From assembly GCF_000025345.1 (NCBI RefSeq), contig NC_013757.1, positions 682,001 to 746,000 on the forward strand: a DNA stretch of 64,000 nt, given 5' to 3'. The translations under genes and the position numbers were made by a program. This stretch comes from Geodermatophilus obscurus DSM 43160. GTDB taxonomy: Bacteria > Actinomycetota > Actinomycetes > Mycobacteriales > Geodermatophilaceae. Every line of letters begins with the position of its first letter. The first letter of the stretch is position 1. Shown here one piece after another: positions 10,987-20,379 of the stretch. The notes under the pieces were generated by a model that saw only the letters and a list, made by a program, of their open reading frames with translations, ran no database searches and had not been told where the DNA came from.

Positions 10987-11903
10987 CCACGCCAGCCGAC
11001 GTCCGGACCGACGAGGAGGCCTTCGCGGCCTGCCTCGCCGGCCGTCCCGTGCCCGCGGGCGCGCAGGGCCTGGCCGCGTTCACCGACGCGGTCCGGGCCG
11101 GCGCCACGGAGCCCGGACGGCCGAACGCGGCGCTGGCCGAGCTGCTGGCGACCGGTCTCCTCGTCCCCACCCAGGAACCGTCCCCCGGGACGGCCGGGCG
11201 ACCCGCCCGGACCTCACGGAAGAGGCCCCACGTGCTGATCTCCACCCTCGTCGCCAAGTTCGCCGCCGCTGGTGCCGTCGCCAAGACGGCCGCCGCGGGC
11301 GGTGTCGTCGCCGTCGCTCTGACCGGCGCGGCCACCACTGGCGCCCTGCCCGGCCAGGACGACACCAGTGCTGTGATCCAGAGCGGTGACGTGACCGACA
11401 GAACCGGGGCGCCGCAGGACCCGGCCGGCGACGACGCGATGGCTGACGACACCGTCGGCGACGGGACCGTCGGTGGCGACGAGAGCACCGGCGAGGAGGT
11501 CGCTGGCGACATCCCGGGCGAGGACGGTGCCGCCGGCGATGGGTCGGGCGACCCCGCGACCGAGGCTCCCGTGACCGCGCCGGAGCTCACTGAGGAGAAG
11601 TGGGCGGAGGGCCCGGCCGACGGTCAGGCCTTCGGCGACTGGGTCAGCCAGGGCGCCCGCAATGGTTGGGTCAGTGGCAAGCAGGTCAGCGACGCCGCGC
11701 ACGAGCGCAACGCCGACCGCAAGGCCGCCCGTGACGCCGCCGACGTGCCGGTCGAGCAGCCCGAGCCCGTGGAGACGGCAGAGCCGGTCGAGGTCGCCCC
11801 GGTCCCGGCCCCGGCGCCGACCCCGACCGACGCCGTCGGCAACGGCAGCGGTCACGGCAACGCCGGGGGCCACGGGAACGGCAACGGCAAGAACGGGAAG
11901 TGA
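10983..11903 (+). CDS. Putative sigma-factor partner with one membrane segment
   Basis: A 306-residue protein coupled to the sigma gene by an ATGA overlap. The N-terminal 75 residues are predicted cytoplasmic and could bind the sigma factor. A hydrophobic segment lies near 92-120 (KFAAAGAVAKTAAAGGVVAVAL). The rest is an acidic, low-complexity extracytoplasmic region ending in a His/Gly/Asn-rich tail (GHGNAGGHGNGNGKNGK). No zinc-binding anti-sigma motif is visible, so the anti-sigma role rests on context. The tail might bind metal ions; that is speculation from composition. Confidence 0.75.
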   Translation: MTTPADVRTDEEAFAACLAGRPVPAGAQGLAAFTDAVRAGATEPGRPNAALAELLATGLLVPTQEPSPGTAGRPARTSRKRPHVLISTLVAKFAAAGAVAKTAAAGGVVAVALTGAATTGALPGQDDTSAVIQSGDVTDRTGAPQDPAGDDAMADDTVGDGTVGGDESTGEEVAGDIPGEDGAAGDGSGDPATEAPVTAPELTEEKWAEGPADGQAFGDWVSQGARNGWVSGKQVSDAAHERNADRKAARDAADVPVEQPEPVETAEPVEVAPVPAPAPTPTDAVGNGSGHGNAGGHGNGNGKNGK

Positions 11904-11921
11904 CCCACGGCGGGGCCGCGC

Positions 11922-12779
11922 TCAGCTGACCGCGGCCCCGCCGGCCAGCAGCAGCACCACGTCCAGCACCGTCAGCAGCATGACCGCGGGGAACGCCAGT
12001 CGGCGGAAGCGCGCTGTCCCCGCCAGCGCGGCGGCGAGGACGGCCGGCACGGCCAGCGCCAGCCCGACCCAGCCGGTGGCCGTCGGCGGGCCCGCCGGGC
12101 CGAGCACCAGCACCAGCGAGGCGCCGCCCAGCACGACCGCCCCGGCGGCGGCGGACAGCCGGGCGCCGAGCCGGTGCGGCAGCCCGCGGACGCCGGTGGC
12201 CAGGTCGTCCTCGAGGTCCGGGGCGACGTTGGCCAGGTGCGCGGCGGCGCCCAGCGCGGCTCCCGCGGCGACCAGCCACCAGGGCGCCGCCGGTGCGCCG
12301 GGCGCGGCCGCGACGACCCCGGCCGGCAGCGCGCCGAAGCCGGTGACGTAGGGCAGCACCGAGGCCGCGGTGCGCTTGAGGCCGGCGTTGTAGGCCCAGC
12401 CGCTGACGACCAGCACGAGCAGCAGCAGCCCGGGGACGACGCCCAGCGACAGCGACAGGACGACGGCGGCGGCCGCCGACCCGAGGGCCAGCGTGCGCAG
12501 CACCTCGGGGACGACGGCGCCCTGGACGACCGGCTTGTCCGACCGCGCGACGGCCCGGTCCCGGTCGGCGTCGAGCCAGTCGTTGCTCCACCCGATGGAG
12601 GCCTGACCTGCGAGGACGGCGGCACACACGAGCACCGCCCGGCCTCCGGGTACTCCCGCGGCGAGGGCCAGCAGGGTGGCCACGACGGTGACCGCGACGG
12701 TCGGTCCGGGGTGGGTCGCGAGGGCCAGTGCGCGGAGCGAGACCGGCGGCCGCACTGGTTCCGCAGGCACACCCACCAT
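11922..12779 (-). CDS. UbiA-family prenyltransferase
   Basis: An integral membrane enzyme of 285 residues predicted to transfer an isoprenoid chain to an aromatic or similar acceptor. The first Asp-rich motif is NDWLDADRD at 66-74; a second (DLEDDLATGVRGLP) lies in the C-terminal half. Seven or more hydrophobic segments fill the protein, for example TVAVTVVATLLALAAG and GAVVLGGASLVLVLGPAG. The acceptor cannot be told from sequence. It is convergent with the sigma-partner gene and divergent from carD. Confidence 0.88.
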   Translation of the reverse strand: MVGVPAEPVRPPVSLRALALATHPGPTVAVTVVATLLALAAGVPGGRAVLVCAAVLAGQASIGWSNDWLDADRDRAVARSDKPVVQGAVVPEVLRTLALGSAAAAVVLSLSLGVVPGLLLLVLVVSGWAYNAGLKRTAASVLPYVTGFGALPAGVVAAAPGAPAAPWWLVAAGAALGAAAHLANVAPDLEDDLATGVRGLPHRLGARLSAAAGAVVLGGASLVLVLGPAGPPTATGWVGLALAVPAVLAAALAGTARFRRLAFPAVMLLTVLDVVLLLAGGAAVS

Positions 12780-12859
12780 GCTCCTGTCAACCCCTCCCCG
12801 GCACTCAGTATGGCCCCTGACCTGCGGGTTTACGAAATCAGGCAGTCCCGTTCGTCAGT

Positions 12860-12893
12860 CTGCCGTGGTAACCTGTGGACAGCGAAAGGGGTC
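12860..12893 (+). promoter_or_regulatory. carD promoter -10 box and ribosome binding site
   Basis: TAACCT at 12869-12874 fits an actinobacterial -10 hexamer (TANNNT). It lies 27 bases before the carD ATG and is followed by the purine-rich GCGAAAGGGG at 12882-12891 as ribosome site. No good -35 box is seen, which is common for these promoters. Assigned by motif only. Confidence 0.35.
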
Positions 12894-12901
12894 ACACACA
12901 C

Positions 12902-13384
12902 ATGGGCTTCACTGTCGGCGAGACCGTTGTCTACCCGCACCACGGGGCCGCGCTGATCGAGGCGATCGAGACGCGGGTCATCAAGGGCGAAGAGAGGGCC
13001 TACCTCGTGCTGAAGGTCGCCCAGGGCGACCTGACCGTGCGGGTACCGGCCGACAACGCAGAGATCGTCGGCGTCCGCGACGTCGTCGGTCAGGACGGAT
13101 TGAACCGGGTCTTCGAGGTGCTGCGTGCCCCGCACACCGAGGAGCCGACCAACTGGTCGCGCCGCTACAAGGCCAACCTCGAGAAGCTCGCCTCCGGTGA
13201 CGTCAACAAGGTCGCCGAGGTCGTGCGTGACCTGTGGCGCCGCGACAAGGACCGTGGTCTCTCGGCCGGCGAGAAGCGGATGCTCTCCAAGGCGCGGCAG
13301 ATCCTGGTGAGCGAGCTCGCGCTCGCCGAGGGCACCAACGAGGACAAGGCCGAGGTCCTCCTCGACGAGGTCCTCGCCAGCTGA
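12902..13384 (+). CDS. carD: RNA polymerase-binding transcription regulator CarD
   Basis: A 160-residue global regulator that binds the RNA polymerase beta subunit and stabilises open complexes, notably at rRNA promoters. The N-terminal Tudor-like RID runs about 1-60 ([19 protein letters not shown]). The C-terminal helical DNA-binding part includes [13 protein letters not shown] and [17 protein letters not shown]. The length is that of the mycobacterial protein. ATG 12902 is supported by the conserved start. It heads a run with ispD, ispF, cysS and rlmB. Confidence 0.97.
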   Translation: MGFTVGETVVYPHHGAALIEAIETRVIKGEERAYLVLKVAQGDLTVRVPADNAEIVGVRDVVGQDGLNRVFEVLRAPHTEEPTNWSRRYKANLEKLASGDVNKVAEVVRDLWRRDKDRGLSAGEKRMLSKARQILVSELALAEGTNEDKAEVLLDEVLAS

Positions 13385-13424
13385 GCTCAGACCTCGAGCT
13401 CTCCCCGCACCCCAGACCACTCCC

Positions 13425-14087
13425 GTGCACGCTGTCGGCATCGTCGCAGCGGCCGGGAGTGGTCTGCGTCTGGGGGCCGACCGACCCAAGGCGCTGGTCC
13501 CGCTCGCCGACCGTCCGCTGGTCTGCTGGGCCGTCGACACCCTCCGGGACGGTGGGGTGGCCGACGTGGTGGTGGCCGTCCCCGGCGACGAGCTCTCCGC
13601 CTTCGCCACCGTCCTGCCGCTGGACGTGCGGCTGGTCGTCGGCGGCAGCACCCGGACGGCGTCGGTCCGGGCAGCCCTCGCCGCGGTCGGCACGGGTGTC
13701 GACGCCGTCCTGGTGCACGACGCCGCCCGCCCGCTGACCCCACCGGACCTGGTGGTCCGGGTCCTCGAGGCGTTGTCCGCCGGGGCGCGGGCCGTCGTCC
13801 CGGTGCTGCCCGTCGTGGACACCACCGTCGTGGTGGACGACGACGGTGGTGTCGCCGACACCGTCGATCGCTCGGTCCTGCGCCGGGTGCAGACCCCGCA
13901 GGGCTTCGCCCGGGATGCCCTCGTCGACGCCTACGCCTGGCTGCCGCCCGACGCCGAGCTCACCGACGACGCCGCGGTGGTGCGCGCCGCCGGGGTCCCG
14001 GTCGCGACGGTGGCCGGCGATGAGCGGGGGGCGAAGGTGACGGTCCCGCACGACCTCGCGCTGGCCGAGCTGCAGGTGTCCCGGTGA
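13425..14087 (+). CDS. ispD: 2-C-methyl-D-erythritol 4-phosphate cytidylyltransferase
   Basis: Third enzyme of the MEP isoprenoid pathway; it couples CTP to MEP. The 220-residue protein has the nucleotide-binding [17 protein letters not shown] near residues 8-24, the conserved VHDAARPL near 99-106 and a C-terminal TPQGF block followed by TDDAAVV. GTG 13425 lies 40 bases after carD. ispF follows after a short gap, so two consecutive-pathway activities sit together as in mycobacteria. Confidence 0.96.
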   Translation: MHAVGIVAAAGSGLRLGADRPKALVPLADRPLVCWAVDTLRDGGVADVVVAVPGDELSAFATVLPLDVRLVVGGSTRTASVRAALAAVGTGVDAVLVHDAARPLTPPDLVVRVLEALSAGARAVVPVLPVVDTTVVVDDDGGVADTVDRSVLRRVQTPQGFARDALVDAYAWLPPDAELTDDAAVVRAAGVPVATVAGDERGAKVTVPHDLALAELQVSR

Positions 14088-14154
14088 ACGCGCGTACGGC
14101 GGGCGGGCGAGCAGCGGAGCGACCGGTTCCGGAGGCCGAGGAGCGGAACGAGCC

Positions 14155-14658
14155 GTGAGCAGTGAGCTGCCGCGGGTGGGTGTCGGGGTCGATGTCCACC
14201 CGGTCGCGGCCGGCCGCACCTGCTGGCTGGCCGGGCTGCAGTGGCCGGGCGTCGACGGCTGCGCCGGGCACTCCGACGGCGACGTGGTGGCCCACGCACT
14301 CACCGATGCGGTCCTCTCCGCGGCCGGCCTGGGCGACATCGGCGGCCTGCTCGGCACCGACGACCCGCGGTGGGCCGGGGCGCGCGGCGCGGCCGTCCTC
14401 GCCCACGTGCGCGAGGTCCTGGAGACGGCCGGGTGGCAGGTCGGCAACGCCGCCGTCCAGCTGGTCGGGAACACCCCGAAGGTCGGGCCGCGCCGCGCGG
14501 AGGCCGAGCAGGTGCTCAGCAGGGCGCTCGGCGCCCCGGTGAGCGTCACCGCCACCACGACCGACGGCCTGGGGCTCACCGGTCGGGGTGAGGGGCGGGC
14601 GGCGATGGCGACGGCACTGGTGGTCCGGGCGGCGTCCGTGGACTCCGCGCCGAGCTGA
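14155..14658 (+). CDS. ispF: 2-C-methyl-D-erythritol 2,4-cyclodiphosphate synthase
   Basis: Cyclises CDP-ME-2-phosphate in the MEP pathway. The 167-residue protein has the metal-binding DVHPV motif near 12-16, the conserved [16 protein letters not shown] block and a C-terminal [14 protein letters not shown] that corresponds to the usual TT(E)xLGFxGRxEG. The 67-base gap after ispD contains short GAGCAGCGGAGCGACC / GAGGAGCGGAACGAGCC near-repeats of no clear role. GTG 14155 is the only reasonable start. Confidence 0.95.
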   Translation: MSSELPRVGVGVDVHPVAAGRTCWLAGLQWPGVDGCAGHSDGDVVAHALTDAVLSAAGLGDIGGLLGTDDPRWAGARGAAVLAHVREVLETAGWQVGNAAVQLVGNTPKVGPRRAEAEQVLSRALGAPVSVTATTTDGLGLTGRGEGRAAMATALVVRAASVDSAPS

Positions 14659-14683
14659 TGCCGCGCTCCGTAGACTCCGCGCA

Positions 14684-16087
14684 GTGAGCCTCCGCCTGTA
14701 CGACACGGCCGCCCGCGCGGTCCGCGAGTTCACGCCCCTGCGTGCCGGGCAGGCCTCCGTCTACGTCTGCGGGCTCACCGTCCAGGGCCCGCCGCACGTC
14801 GGTCACGTCCGGGCCGCGCTCTCCTTCGACGTGCTGCGTCGCTGGCTGACCGCGTCCGGGCTCGAGGTGACCTACGTCCGGAACGTCACCGACATCGACG
14901 ACAAGATCCTCGTCAAGGCCGCCGAGCGCGGTGTGCCGTGGTGGGCCTGGGCGTACACCAACGAACTGGCCTGCACCCGCGCCTACGACGTCCTGGGCGT
15001 GCTGCCGCCCACCTACGAGCCGCGCGCCACCGGGCACGTCCCGGACATGGTCGAGCTCATGGAGCGGCTCATCGACCGCGGGCACGCCTACGCGGTGGAC
15101 GGCGACGTCTACTTCGACGTCCGTTCCTTCCCGGAGTACGGCGCGCTGACCGGGCAGAAGCTGGAGAACCTCGAGCCGGCCGCGGACACCGGGACCGACG
15201 AGCGCAAGCGCGACCCCCGCGACTTCGCGCTGTGGAAGGCGCACAAGGACGGCGAGCCGCAGACCGCGGCCTGGGCCACGCCCTGGGGCCGGGGCCGGCC
15301 GGGCTGGCACCTGGAGTGCTCGGCGATGGCCGAGCGCTACCTGGGCCCGGAGTTCGACATCCACGGCGGCGGGCTGGACCTGCGCTTCCCGCACCACGAG
15401 AACGAGCAGGCCCAGTCGCGCGCCGCCGGTGACGGGTTCGCGCAGTACTGGCTGCACAACGGCTGGGTGACCCTCGGCGGCGAGAAGATGAGCAAGTCGC
15501 TGGGCAACACCGCGCTGGTCGACGAGGTCGTGCAGCGGGTCCGGCCGGTGGAGCTGCGCTACTACCTGGTGGCCCCGCACTACCGCTCGACCATCGAGTT
15601 CACCGACGCCGCGCTGGAGGAGGCGGGTGCCGCCTACCGGCGGATCGAGTCGTTCGTGAAGCGCGCCGCCGAGCGGGTGGGGGCCGACGCCGGGAGCCCG
15701 GTGCTGTGCGCGGACTTCACCGCCGCCCTCGACGACGACCTCGGCACACCCGCCGCCGTGGCCGCGGTCCACGAGGCGGTGCGGGAGGGCAACACCGCGC
15801 TGGCCGAGGGCAACGAGAAGGCGGTCGCCGGCGCGCTGGGCTCGGTCCGGGCGATGCTCGGCGTCCTGGGCCTGGACCCGTTGGACCCGCACTGGGCCGC
15901 CGCCGGCGGGGGCGACCGGCTGGGCGAGGTGGCCGACGGGCTCGTCGCGCTCGCCCTCGAGCAGCGGCAGGCCGCCCGCGCACGCAAGGACTACGCAGCA
16001 GCGGACGCGATCCGCGACCAGCTCGCCGCACTCGGTGTCCAGGTCGAGGACACCCCGCAGGGACCCCGATGGGAGCTGAGCCGCTGA
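14684..16087 (+). CDS. cysS: Cysteinyl-tRNA synthetase
   Basis: Charges tRNA-Cys with cysteine; 467 residues, class I fold. A zinc-ligand Cys is at C29 ([12 protein letters not shown]). The HIGH box appears as PHVGH at 37-41 and KMSKS is at 268-272. The motif [22 protein letters not shown] supplies the other zinc ligands. GTG 14684 is preferred over the longer frame, whose extra residues are Arg-rich overlap with ispF. Its stop overlaps the next start by one base (TGATG), indicating translational coupling with the methyltransferase. Confidence 0.97.
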   Translation: MSLRLYDTAARAVREFTPLRAGQASVYVCGLTVQGPPHVGHVRAALSFDVLRRWLTASGLEVTYVRNVTDIDDKILVKAAERGVPWWAWAYTNELACTRAYDVLGVLPPTYEPRATGHVPDMVELMERLIDRGHAYAVDGDVYFDVRSFPEYGALTGQKLENLEPAADTGTDERKRDPRDFALWKAHKDGEPQTAAWATPWGRGRPGWHLECSAMAERYLGPEFDIHGGGLDLRFPHHENEQAQSRAAGDGFAQYWLHNGWVTLGGEKMSKSLGNTALVDEVVQRVRPVELRYYLVAPHYRSTIEFTDAALEEAGAAYRRIESFVKRAAERVGADAGSPVLCADFTAALDDDLGTPAAVAAVHEAVREGNTALAEGNEKAVAGALGSVRAMLGVLGLDPLDPHWAAAGGGDRLGEVADGLVALALEQRQAARARKDYAAADAIRDQLAALGVQVEDTPQGPRWELSR

Positions 16088-17046
16088 TGGCCGGCAACAG
16101 CCAACGCCGTGGACGCACCACCGGCGCGCACAAGAAGGGCGCCTCCGGGGGCACCGGCGGCAAGAACCGCCGGTCGCTGGCCGGGCGCGGCGCCACCCCG
16201 CCCGCCGAGATGCGCCCCGGGCACCCGGCCCAGCGCCGGGCGCAGGCCGATGCGCGGCGGCGGACCGAGCGCGACCGCAGCCGACAGCGCGCCGAGGAGG
16301 CGCCGGAGCTGCTGCTCGGCCGCAACCCGGTCGTCGAGGCGCTGCGCGCGGAGATTCCGGCGACCGCCCTGTACGTCGTCACCGGCGACGCGCGGACGGC
16401 GACCGACGAGCGGATCACCGAGGCGCTGCACCTGGCCAACGACCGGGGGCTGCCGCTGCTGGAGGTCGGCAAGGCCGAGTTCGACCGGATGTCCAACGGT
16501 GCGCTGCACCAGGGCATCGGCCTGCAGGTGCCGCCGTACCAGTACGCGCACCCCGACGACCTGCTCGACCTTGCCCGCGACTCGGGCCGCCCGCCGCTGG
16601 TCGTCGCGATGGACGGGGTCACCGACCCGCGCAACCTCGGCGCCGTCGTCCGCTCGGCCGCCGCCTTCGACGCGCACGGCGTCGTCGTTCCGCAGCGCCG
16701 CTCGGTCGGCATGACCGCCTCGGCCTGGCGCACCAGCGCCGGCGCGGCCGCGCGGCTGCCGGTGGCCCGCGCGGTCAACCTGGCCCGGGCGCTGGCCTCC
16801 TACCAGGACGCCGGGCTGATGACCGTCGGCCTGGCCGGGGACGGCGACGTCGACCTGCACGACTTCGACGGGTTCCCCGACCCGCTGGCGCTGGTGGTCG
16901 GCGCCGAGGGGGCGGGGCTGTCCCGGCTGGTGCGAGAGCGCTGCGACGTCGTCGTGCGCATCCCGATCGCACGGGACACCGAGTCGCTCAACGTCAGCGT
17001 CGCCGCCGGCATCGCCCTCTACGCCGCGGCGAGCGCCCGGCGGTAG
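16087..17046 (+). CDS. rlmB: SpoU-family 23S rRNA (guanosine-2'-O-)methyltransferase (RlmB type)
   Basis: A 319-residue 2'-O-ribose methyltransferase with a deep-knot SPOUT fold. A basic, Gly-rich tail of about 70 residues precedes the substrate-binding domain ([14 protein letters not shown]). The SpoU motifs follow: [25 protein letters not shown] and [22 protein letters not shown]. The ATG overlaps the cysS TGA. The gene order cysS-methyltransferase is conserved in actinobacteria (Rv3580c-Rv3579c). The exact target nucleotide is inferred from the subfamily. Confidence 0.93.
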   Translation: MAGNSQRRGRTTGAHKKGASGGTGGKNRRSLAGRGATPPAEMRPGHPAQRRAQADARRRTERDRSRQRAEEAPELLLGRNPVVEALRAEIPATALYVVTGDARTATDERITEALHLANDRGLPLLEVGKAEFDRMSNGALHQGIGLQVPPYQYAHPDDLLDLARDSGRPPLVVAMDGVTDPRNLGAVVRSAAAFDAHGVVVPQRRSVGMTASAWRTSAGAAARLPVARAVNLARALASYQDAGLMTVGLAGDGDVDLHDFDGFPDPLALVVGAEGAGLSRLVRERCDVVVRIPIARDTESLNVSVAAGIALYAAASARR

Positions 17047-17142
17047 GTGCAGGCGACGCTGTGCGCCGATGCGCAGCGTCCCGCCCGGACGACTGCGCCT
17101 CGGCGCACACCGTTCGGCCGCTCGGCCTGGTTGGTTGGGGAC

Positions 17143-17502
17143 ATGCCCTCGTTGACGTCTGTCGTCGGCGCCGCCACGGCCGCCTTCTCGGCCGCCCTGG
17201 TCGTCGCGCCCCGGGTGCTCGTCGGCCCCACCGGGATGCCCGACACCGCGCAGACGCGGGCCCTCGTCCGCGCCCTCGGCGCACGGGACGTCGCGATCGG
17301 CCTGGCGATGCTCACCGCACCGGACGGCCGGGTCCGCGACCTGGCCGCCGCCGCGCGGGTCCTCAGCGACTGCGCCGACGCGGCCGTCCTCCCCTCGGCC
17401 GTGCCGGACCGGGGCAGGGCGGCCGCGCTGGGGGCCTCCGCCGCCGCCTGGGGAGCGCTCGCCCTCGCCGCTGCCCTGTGGGACCGGCGCGCCGACCGCT
17501 GA
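17143..17502 (+). CDS. Small membrane protein, DUF4267-like
   Basis: A 119-residue hydrophobic protein with three or four membrane segments, including SVVGAATAAFSAALVVAPRVL and AAWGALALAAALW. The central ARDVAIGLAMLTAP resembles small membrane proteins of the DUF4267 kind, whose function is unknown. ATG 17143 is chosen over the upstream in-frame codons because the preceding residues do not look like coding sequence. The 3' end runs into a hairpin facing the convergent DUF445 gene. Confidence 0.7.
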   Translation: MPSLTSVVGAATAAFSAALVVAPRVLVGPTGMPDTAQTRALVRALGARDVAIGLAMLTAPDGRVRDLAAAARVLSDCADAAVLPSAVPDRGRAAALGASAAAWGALALAAALWDRRADR

Positions 17503-17506
17503 GGGG

Positions 17507-17582
17507 CCCCGTCCGGGGCACCTCAGGCCCCCTGCACGGTCCCGCCGCGAGCCTGCGAGCGGTGGGGGAGGGTAGGGGGTCC
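17507..17582. terminator. Hairpin repeat between convergent genes
   Basis: The element carries CGCGAGCCTGCGAGCGGTGGGGG, a close variant of the family core, with flanking CCCCCTGCACGG and GTAGGGGGTCC arms. It separates the stop at 17502 from the DUF445 stop at 17587 and probably serves both transcripts as a terminator. Confidence 0.55.
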
Positions 17583-17586
17583 TGCT

Positions 17587-18867
17587 TCAGCCGAGGAGCT
17601 GGGCGACGGTGTAGATCACCAGCCCGGCCAGGCCGCCGACGACGGTGCCGTTGATGCGGATGAATTGCAGGTCCCGGCCGACCTGCAGCTCGATCCGGCG
17701 GCTGGTCTCCTCGGTGTCCCAGCGGGCGACGGTGCTGCCGACCAGGTCGGCGACGTCGCCGGAGAAGCGCTCGACCAGGGAGCCGGCGACGGTGTGCGCG
17801 TGCCGCTGCACCAGCTCGCGCACCCGCGGGTCGCTCTGCAGCAGCCGGGCGGCCTCGCGGATCAGCTCGGCGACGCGGGCCCGCAGCGCGGAGTCGGGGT
17901 CGGCGGCCGCGGCGAGGGCGGCGTCCTTGAGGTTGGTCCACAGCGAACCGGACCAGGTCCGGACGGCGGGGTGCTCGAGGAGCTCCTTCTTCAGGTCCTC
18001 CACGCGGGCCGCCGTCCCCGGGTCGGTGCGCAGCGCGTGCACGTAGGCACGGAGCCGGGCGTCGTAGGCCCGGCGCAGCTCGTGGCGGGGGTCCTCGCCG
18101 ACCTCCTCGAGGAAGTCCTGGATCCCGGCGAAGGCGCGGTCGAACACCCGGTCGTCCACCCAGTCGGGCACCCAGGCGGGGGAGGCGTCACCCAGCTGGG
18201 CGCGGAAGACGACGCGGTTGTCCTGCAGGAACCGGGCCAGCCCGTGCAGCCCCGCCGAGAGCACCTCCTGGTGCCGGTCGCCGTCGACGACCAGCTCCAG
18301 CGCGCGGGCCACCACCGGGGCGGCCGGGGTGGCGTGCAGCTTGCGGTCGACGAGGCCGGCGACGGCGGGCCGCAGGTCGTCGTCCTTGAGCAGTCCGGCG
18401 ACCGAGTGCAGCACCGCTCCGGCGTCCCCGGCCAGCCGCTCGGCGCGCCCTGGCGCGGCGAGGAAGGCGCCCAGCCGGCTGGGCACGTCGATGGTGGTCA
18501 GCTTGTCCTCGACCACGGACCGGGTCAGGAAGTTGTGCTGCACGAAGGTGCCCAGGCTCGCGCCGATCTGGTCCTTCTTGCGCGGGATGATCGCCGTGTG
18601 CGGGATAGGCAGCCGCAGCGGGTGCCGGAACAGCGCGGTGACGGCGAACCAGTCGGCCAGCGCCCCGACCATCGAGGCCTCCGCGGTCGCCCGCACGTAG
18701 CCGACCCAGGCGCCGGCGTCCTCGCCGAGGAGCACGCAGCCGAGGAAGACGGCGGCGGCGACCAGGAACAGCCCGGTGGCCAGCCGCTTCATGTGGGCCA
18801 GGTCGCGGGCCCGCTCCGGGTCGTCGAGGGAGGCGGCCAGCGGAGCGCGCGGGGAACTCGACGACAC
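17587..18867 (-). CDS. DUF445 membrane protein
   Basis: A 426-residue protein of the DUF445 family, of unknown biochemical role. A membrane segment lies near 33-53 (TGLFLVAAAVFLGCVLLG), followed by the family block EASMVGALADWFAVTALFRHPLRLPIPHTAIIPRKKDQIG. A long helical region follows, and a C-terminal hydrophobic hairpin ends the protein (FIRINGTVVGGLAGLVIYTVAQLL). GTG 18867 is chosen over the much longer merged frame, which runs antisense through the upstream protease gene. Confidence 0.9.
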   Translation of the reverse strand: MSSSSPRAPLAASLDDPERARDLAHMKRLATGLFLVAAAVFLGCVLLGEDAGAWVGYVRATAEASMVGALADWFAVTALFRHPLRLPIPHTAIIPRKKDQIGASLGTFVQHNFLTRSVVEDKLTTIDVPSRLGAFLAAPGRAERLAGDAGAVLHSVAGLLKDDDLRPAVAGLVDRKLHATPAAPVVARALELVVDGDRHQEVLSAGLHGLARFLQDNRVVFRAQLGDASPAWVPDWVDDRVFDRAFAGIQDFLEEVGEDPRHELRRAYDARLRAYVHALRTDPGTAARVEDLKKELLEHPAVRTWSGSLWTNLKDAALAAAADPDSALRARVAELIREAARLLQSDPRVRELVQRHAHTVAGSLVERFSGDVADLVGSTVARWDTEETSRRIELQVGRDLQFIRINGTVVGGLAGLVIYTVAQLLG

Positions 18868-18889
18868 CCGTCCCAGCCTAGGAGAAGGA

Positions 18890-18940
18890 CCACCCCTCCC
18901 CCCGCGCCTCACAGGCTCGGCGCGGGGCCCTGAAGGGTGG
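18890..18940 (-). terminator. Hairpin between the HtrA protease and DUF445 genes
   Basis: CCCCGCGCC at 18900-18908 pairs with GGCGCGGGG at 18919-18927, with an outer CCACCC/GGGTGG pairing. Read on the minus strand the loop is GAGCCTGTGA, a variant of the dispersed repeat core, so this is a minus-oriented copy. It lies directly 3' of the protease gene and probably terminates it. Confidence 0.6.
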
Positions 18941-18968
18941 CCGTTCCAGTCCGTTGCCAGGTCCTTGA

Positions 18969-20273
18969 TCAGCCCTCGGTGGCGCCGAGGGTGACATCGA
19001 CCTGCTCGGTCTGCTGACCGCGGCGCACGGTGAGGGTCACCTCGTCGCCGGGGGCGGCGCTGCGGACGGCGGCGGTCAGCTCGGTCGAGGTGGTCACGAC
19101 CCGGTCGCCGACCGCGGTGATGACGTCGCCGGACTGCAGCCCCGCGTCGGACGCCGGGGTGCCCGGCTGCACCTGCACCAGCTGCGCGCCGGTGCCGACC
19201 TCGGGCTGGTCGGCGTCCGCGGCGGTCTGCGCACTCACGCCCAGGTAGGTGATCTCGGCCGAGCCGTCGGCCACCAGCTCCTGGGCGATCCGCTTCGCGG
19301 TGTTGCCCGGGATGGCGAAGCCGACGCCGATGCTGCCGCTCTCCGTCGACTGGCCCGGCGCCCCGGAGGCGACCGTGGCGATGGCGGTGTTGATGCCGAC
19401 CACCTCGCCGGCGCCGTCGACCAGCGCTCCGCCGGAGTTGCCGGGGTTGATCGCCGCGTCGGTCTGCAGCGCGTCGATGACGGTGGCGTCGCCCTCGGTG
19501 GAGCCGGTGGCGACGGCCCGGCCCGTGGCGCTGATGATGCCGTCGGTCACCGTGTCCGACAGTCCCAGTGGGGCGCCGATCGCCACGGCCAGGTCGCCGA
19601 CCTGCACGTCGTCGGAGTCGGCGAAGGTCGCCGGGATCAGGCCGGAGGCGCCCTCCAGCTGGAGCACCGCCAGGTCGTACACCGGCTGGGTGCCGACGAC
19701 GGTGGCGTCGTAGAGGGTGCCGTCGGAGGTGCGCACCGAGACGACCGCCGAACCGGTGCCGTCCAGGCTGATCACGTGGTTGTTGGTCAGCACGTAGCCG
19801 TCCTCGCTGAGGACGACGCCGGACCCGCTGCCCGATCCCGAGGCGCCGGTGACGTAGACGGTCACCACGCTGGGGGCGGCCTTGGCCGCGGCCGCGGTGA
19901 CCGCGGTCGCCGTCTCCGGGTTGGTGATGGTGACGTTCTGCACGGCGGCCGTGCCGCCGCCGGTGCTCCCGTCCGACCCGTCGGCGAGCAGGGCCACGCC
20001 CGCACCGGCGCCGCCCCCGATCAGCGCCCCGGCGAGCAGACCGGCGACGCCGATCCGCCACCGGCTCGCCGGGCGGGACGGTGCGGGCGCCGGTGCGAGC
20101 GGGCCCGGCTGGCCCGGCTGCTCGAACGGCGGCTGCCCGGGGAGGGGGGAACCCGGCGCGGCGGACCCCGTGGCCGGCTGCCCCGGTGCCGCGTGTCCGC
20201 CGGGAGGCTGCGGGGGCCACGTCGGCGGCGCCCAGTTGCCCGACGCCGAGTGGGGGGTGCCGTAGGGGTTCAC
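18969..20273 (-). CDS. HtrA/PepD-type membrane-anchored serine protease with PDZ domain
   Basis: A 434-residue envelope quality-control protease. A Pro/Gly-rich cytoplasmic tail (about 1-68) precedes a membrane segment near 74-97. The trypsin-like domain shows His in LTNNHVI (H166), Asp in VYDLAVLQ (D200) and Ser in NPGNSGGAL (S280). A PDZ domain near 335-425 contains LVQVQPGTPASDAGLQSGDVI. GTG 20273 fits an AGGACGAGG ribosome site. The layout matches mycobacterial PepD/HtrA proteins. Confidence 0.93.
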   Translation of the reverse strand: MNPYGTPHSASGNWAPPTWPPQPPGGHAAPGQPATGSAAPGSPLPGQPPFEQPGQPGPLAPAPAPSRPASRWRIGVAGLLAGALIGGGAGAGVALLADGSDGSTGGGTAAVQNVTITNPETATAVTAAAAKAAPSVVTVYVTGASGSGSGSGVVLSEDGYVLTNNHVISLDGTGSAVVSVRTSDGTLYDATVVGTQPVYDLAVLQLEGASGLIPATFADSDDVQVGDLAVAIGAPLGLSDTVTDGIISATGRAVATGSTEGDATVIDALQTDAAINPGNSGGALVDGAGEVVGINTAIATVASGAPGQSTESGSIGVGFAIPGNTAKRIAQELVADGSAEITYLGVSAQTAADADQPEVGTGAQLVQVQPGTPASDAGLQSGDVITAVGDRVVTTSTELTAAVRSAAPGDEVTLTVRRGQQTEQVDVTLGATEG

Positions 20274-20379
20274 GTGTCCTCGTCCTCCTCGTGGGCGGCC
20301 GTCCACCGCCTTCCGACGACCACTGTTGTCCGAGCGGCTGCCCCGGCGCTTGCGGTCCCCTGTGAGGTCCCTGGGCGTG

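Noticed and set aside
14088..14154. Small regulatory element between ispD and ispF
   Set aside because: The GAGCAGCGGAGCG-like near-repeats are short and show no hairpin. They look like ordinary lineage-specific spacer sequence.
17587..20220. Single 877-residue minus-strand protein joining DUF445 to the region upstream
   Set aside because: The first 450 residues are an Arg/Gly-rich wrong-frame reading of the HtrA gene. The DUF445 gene has its own GTG at 18867, and a hairpin separates the two genes.
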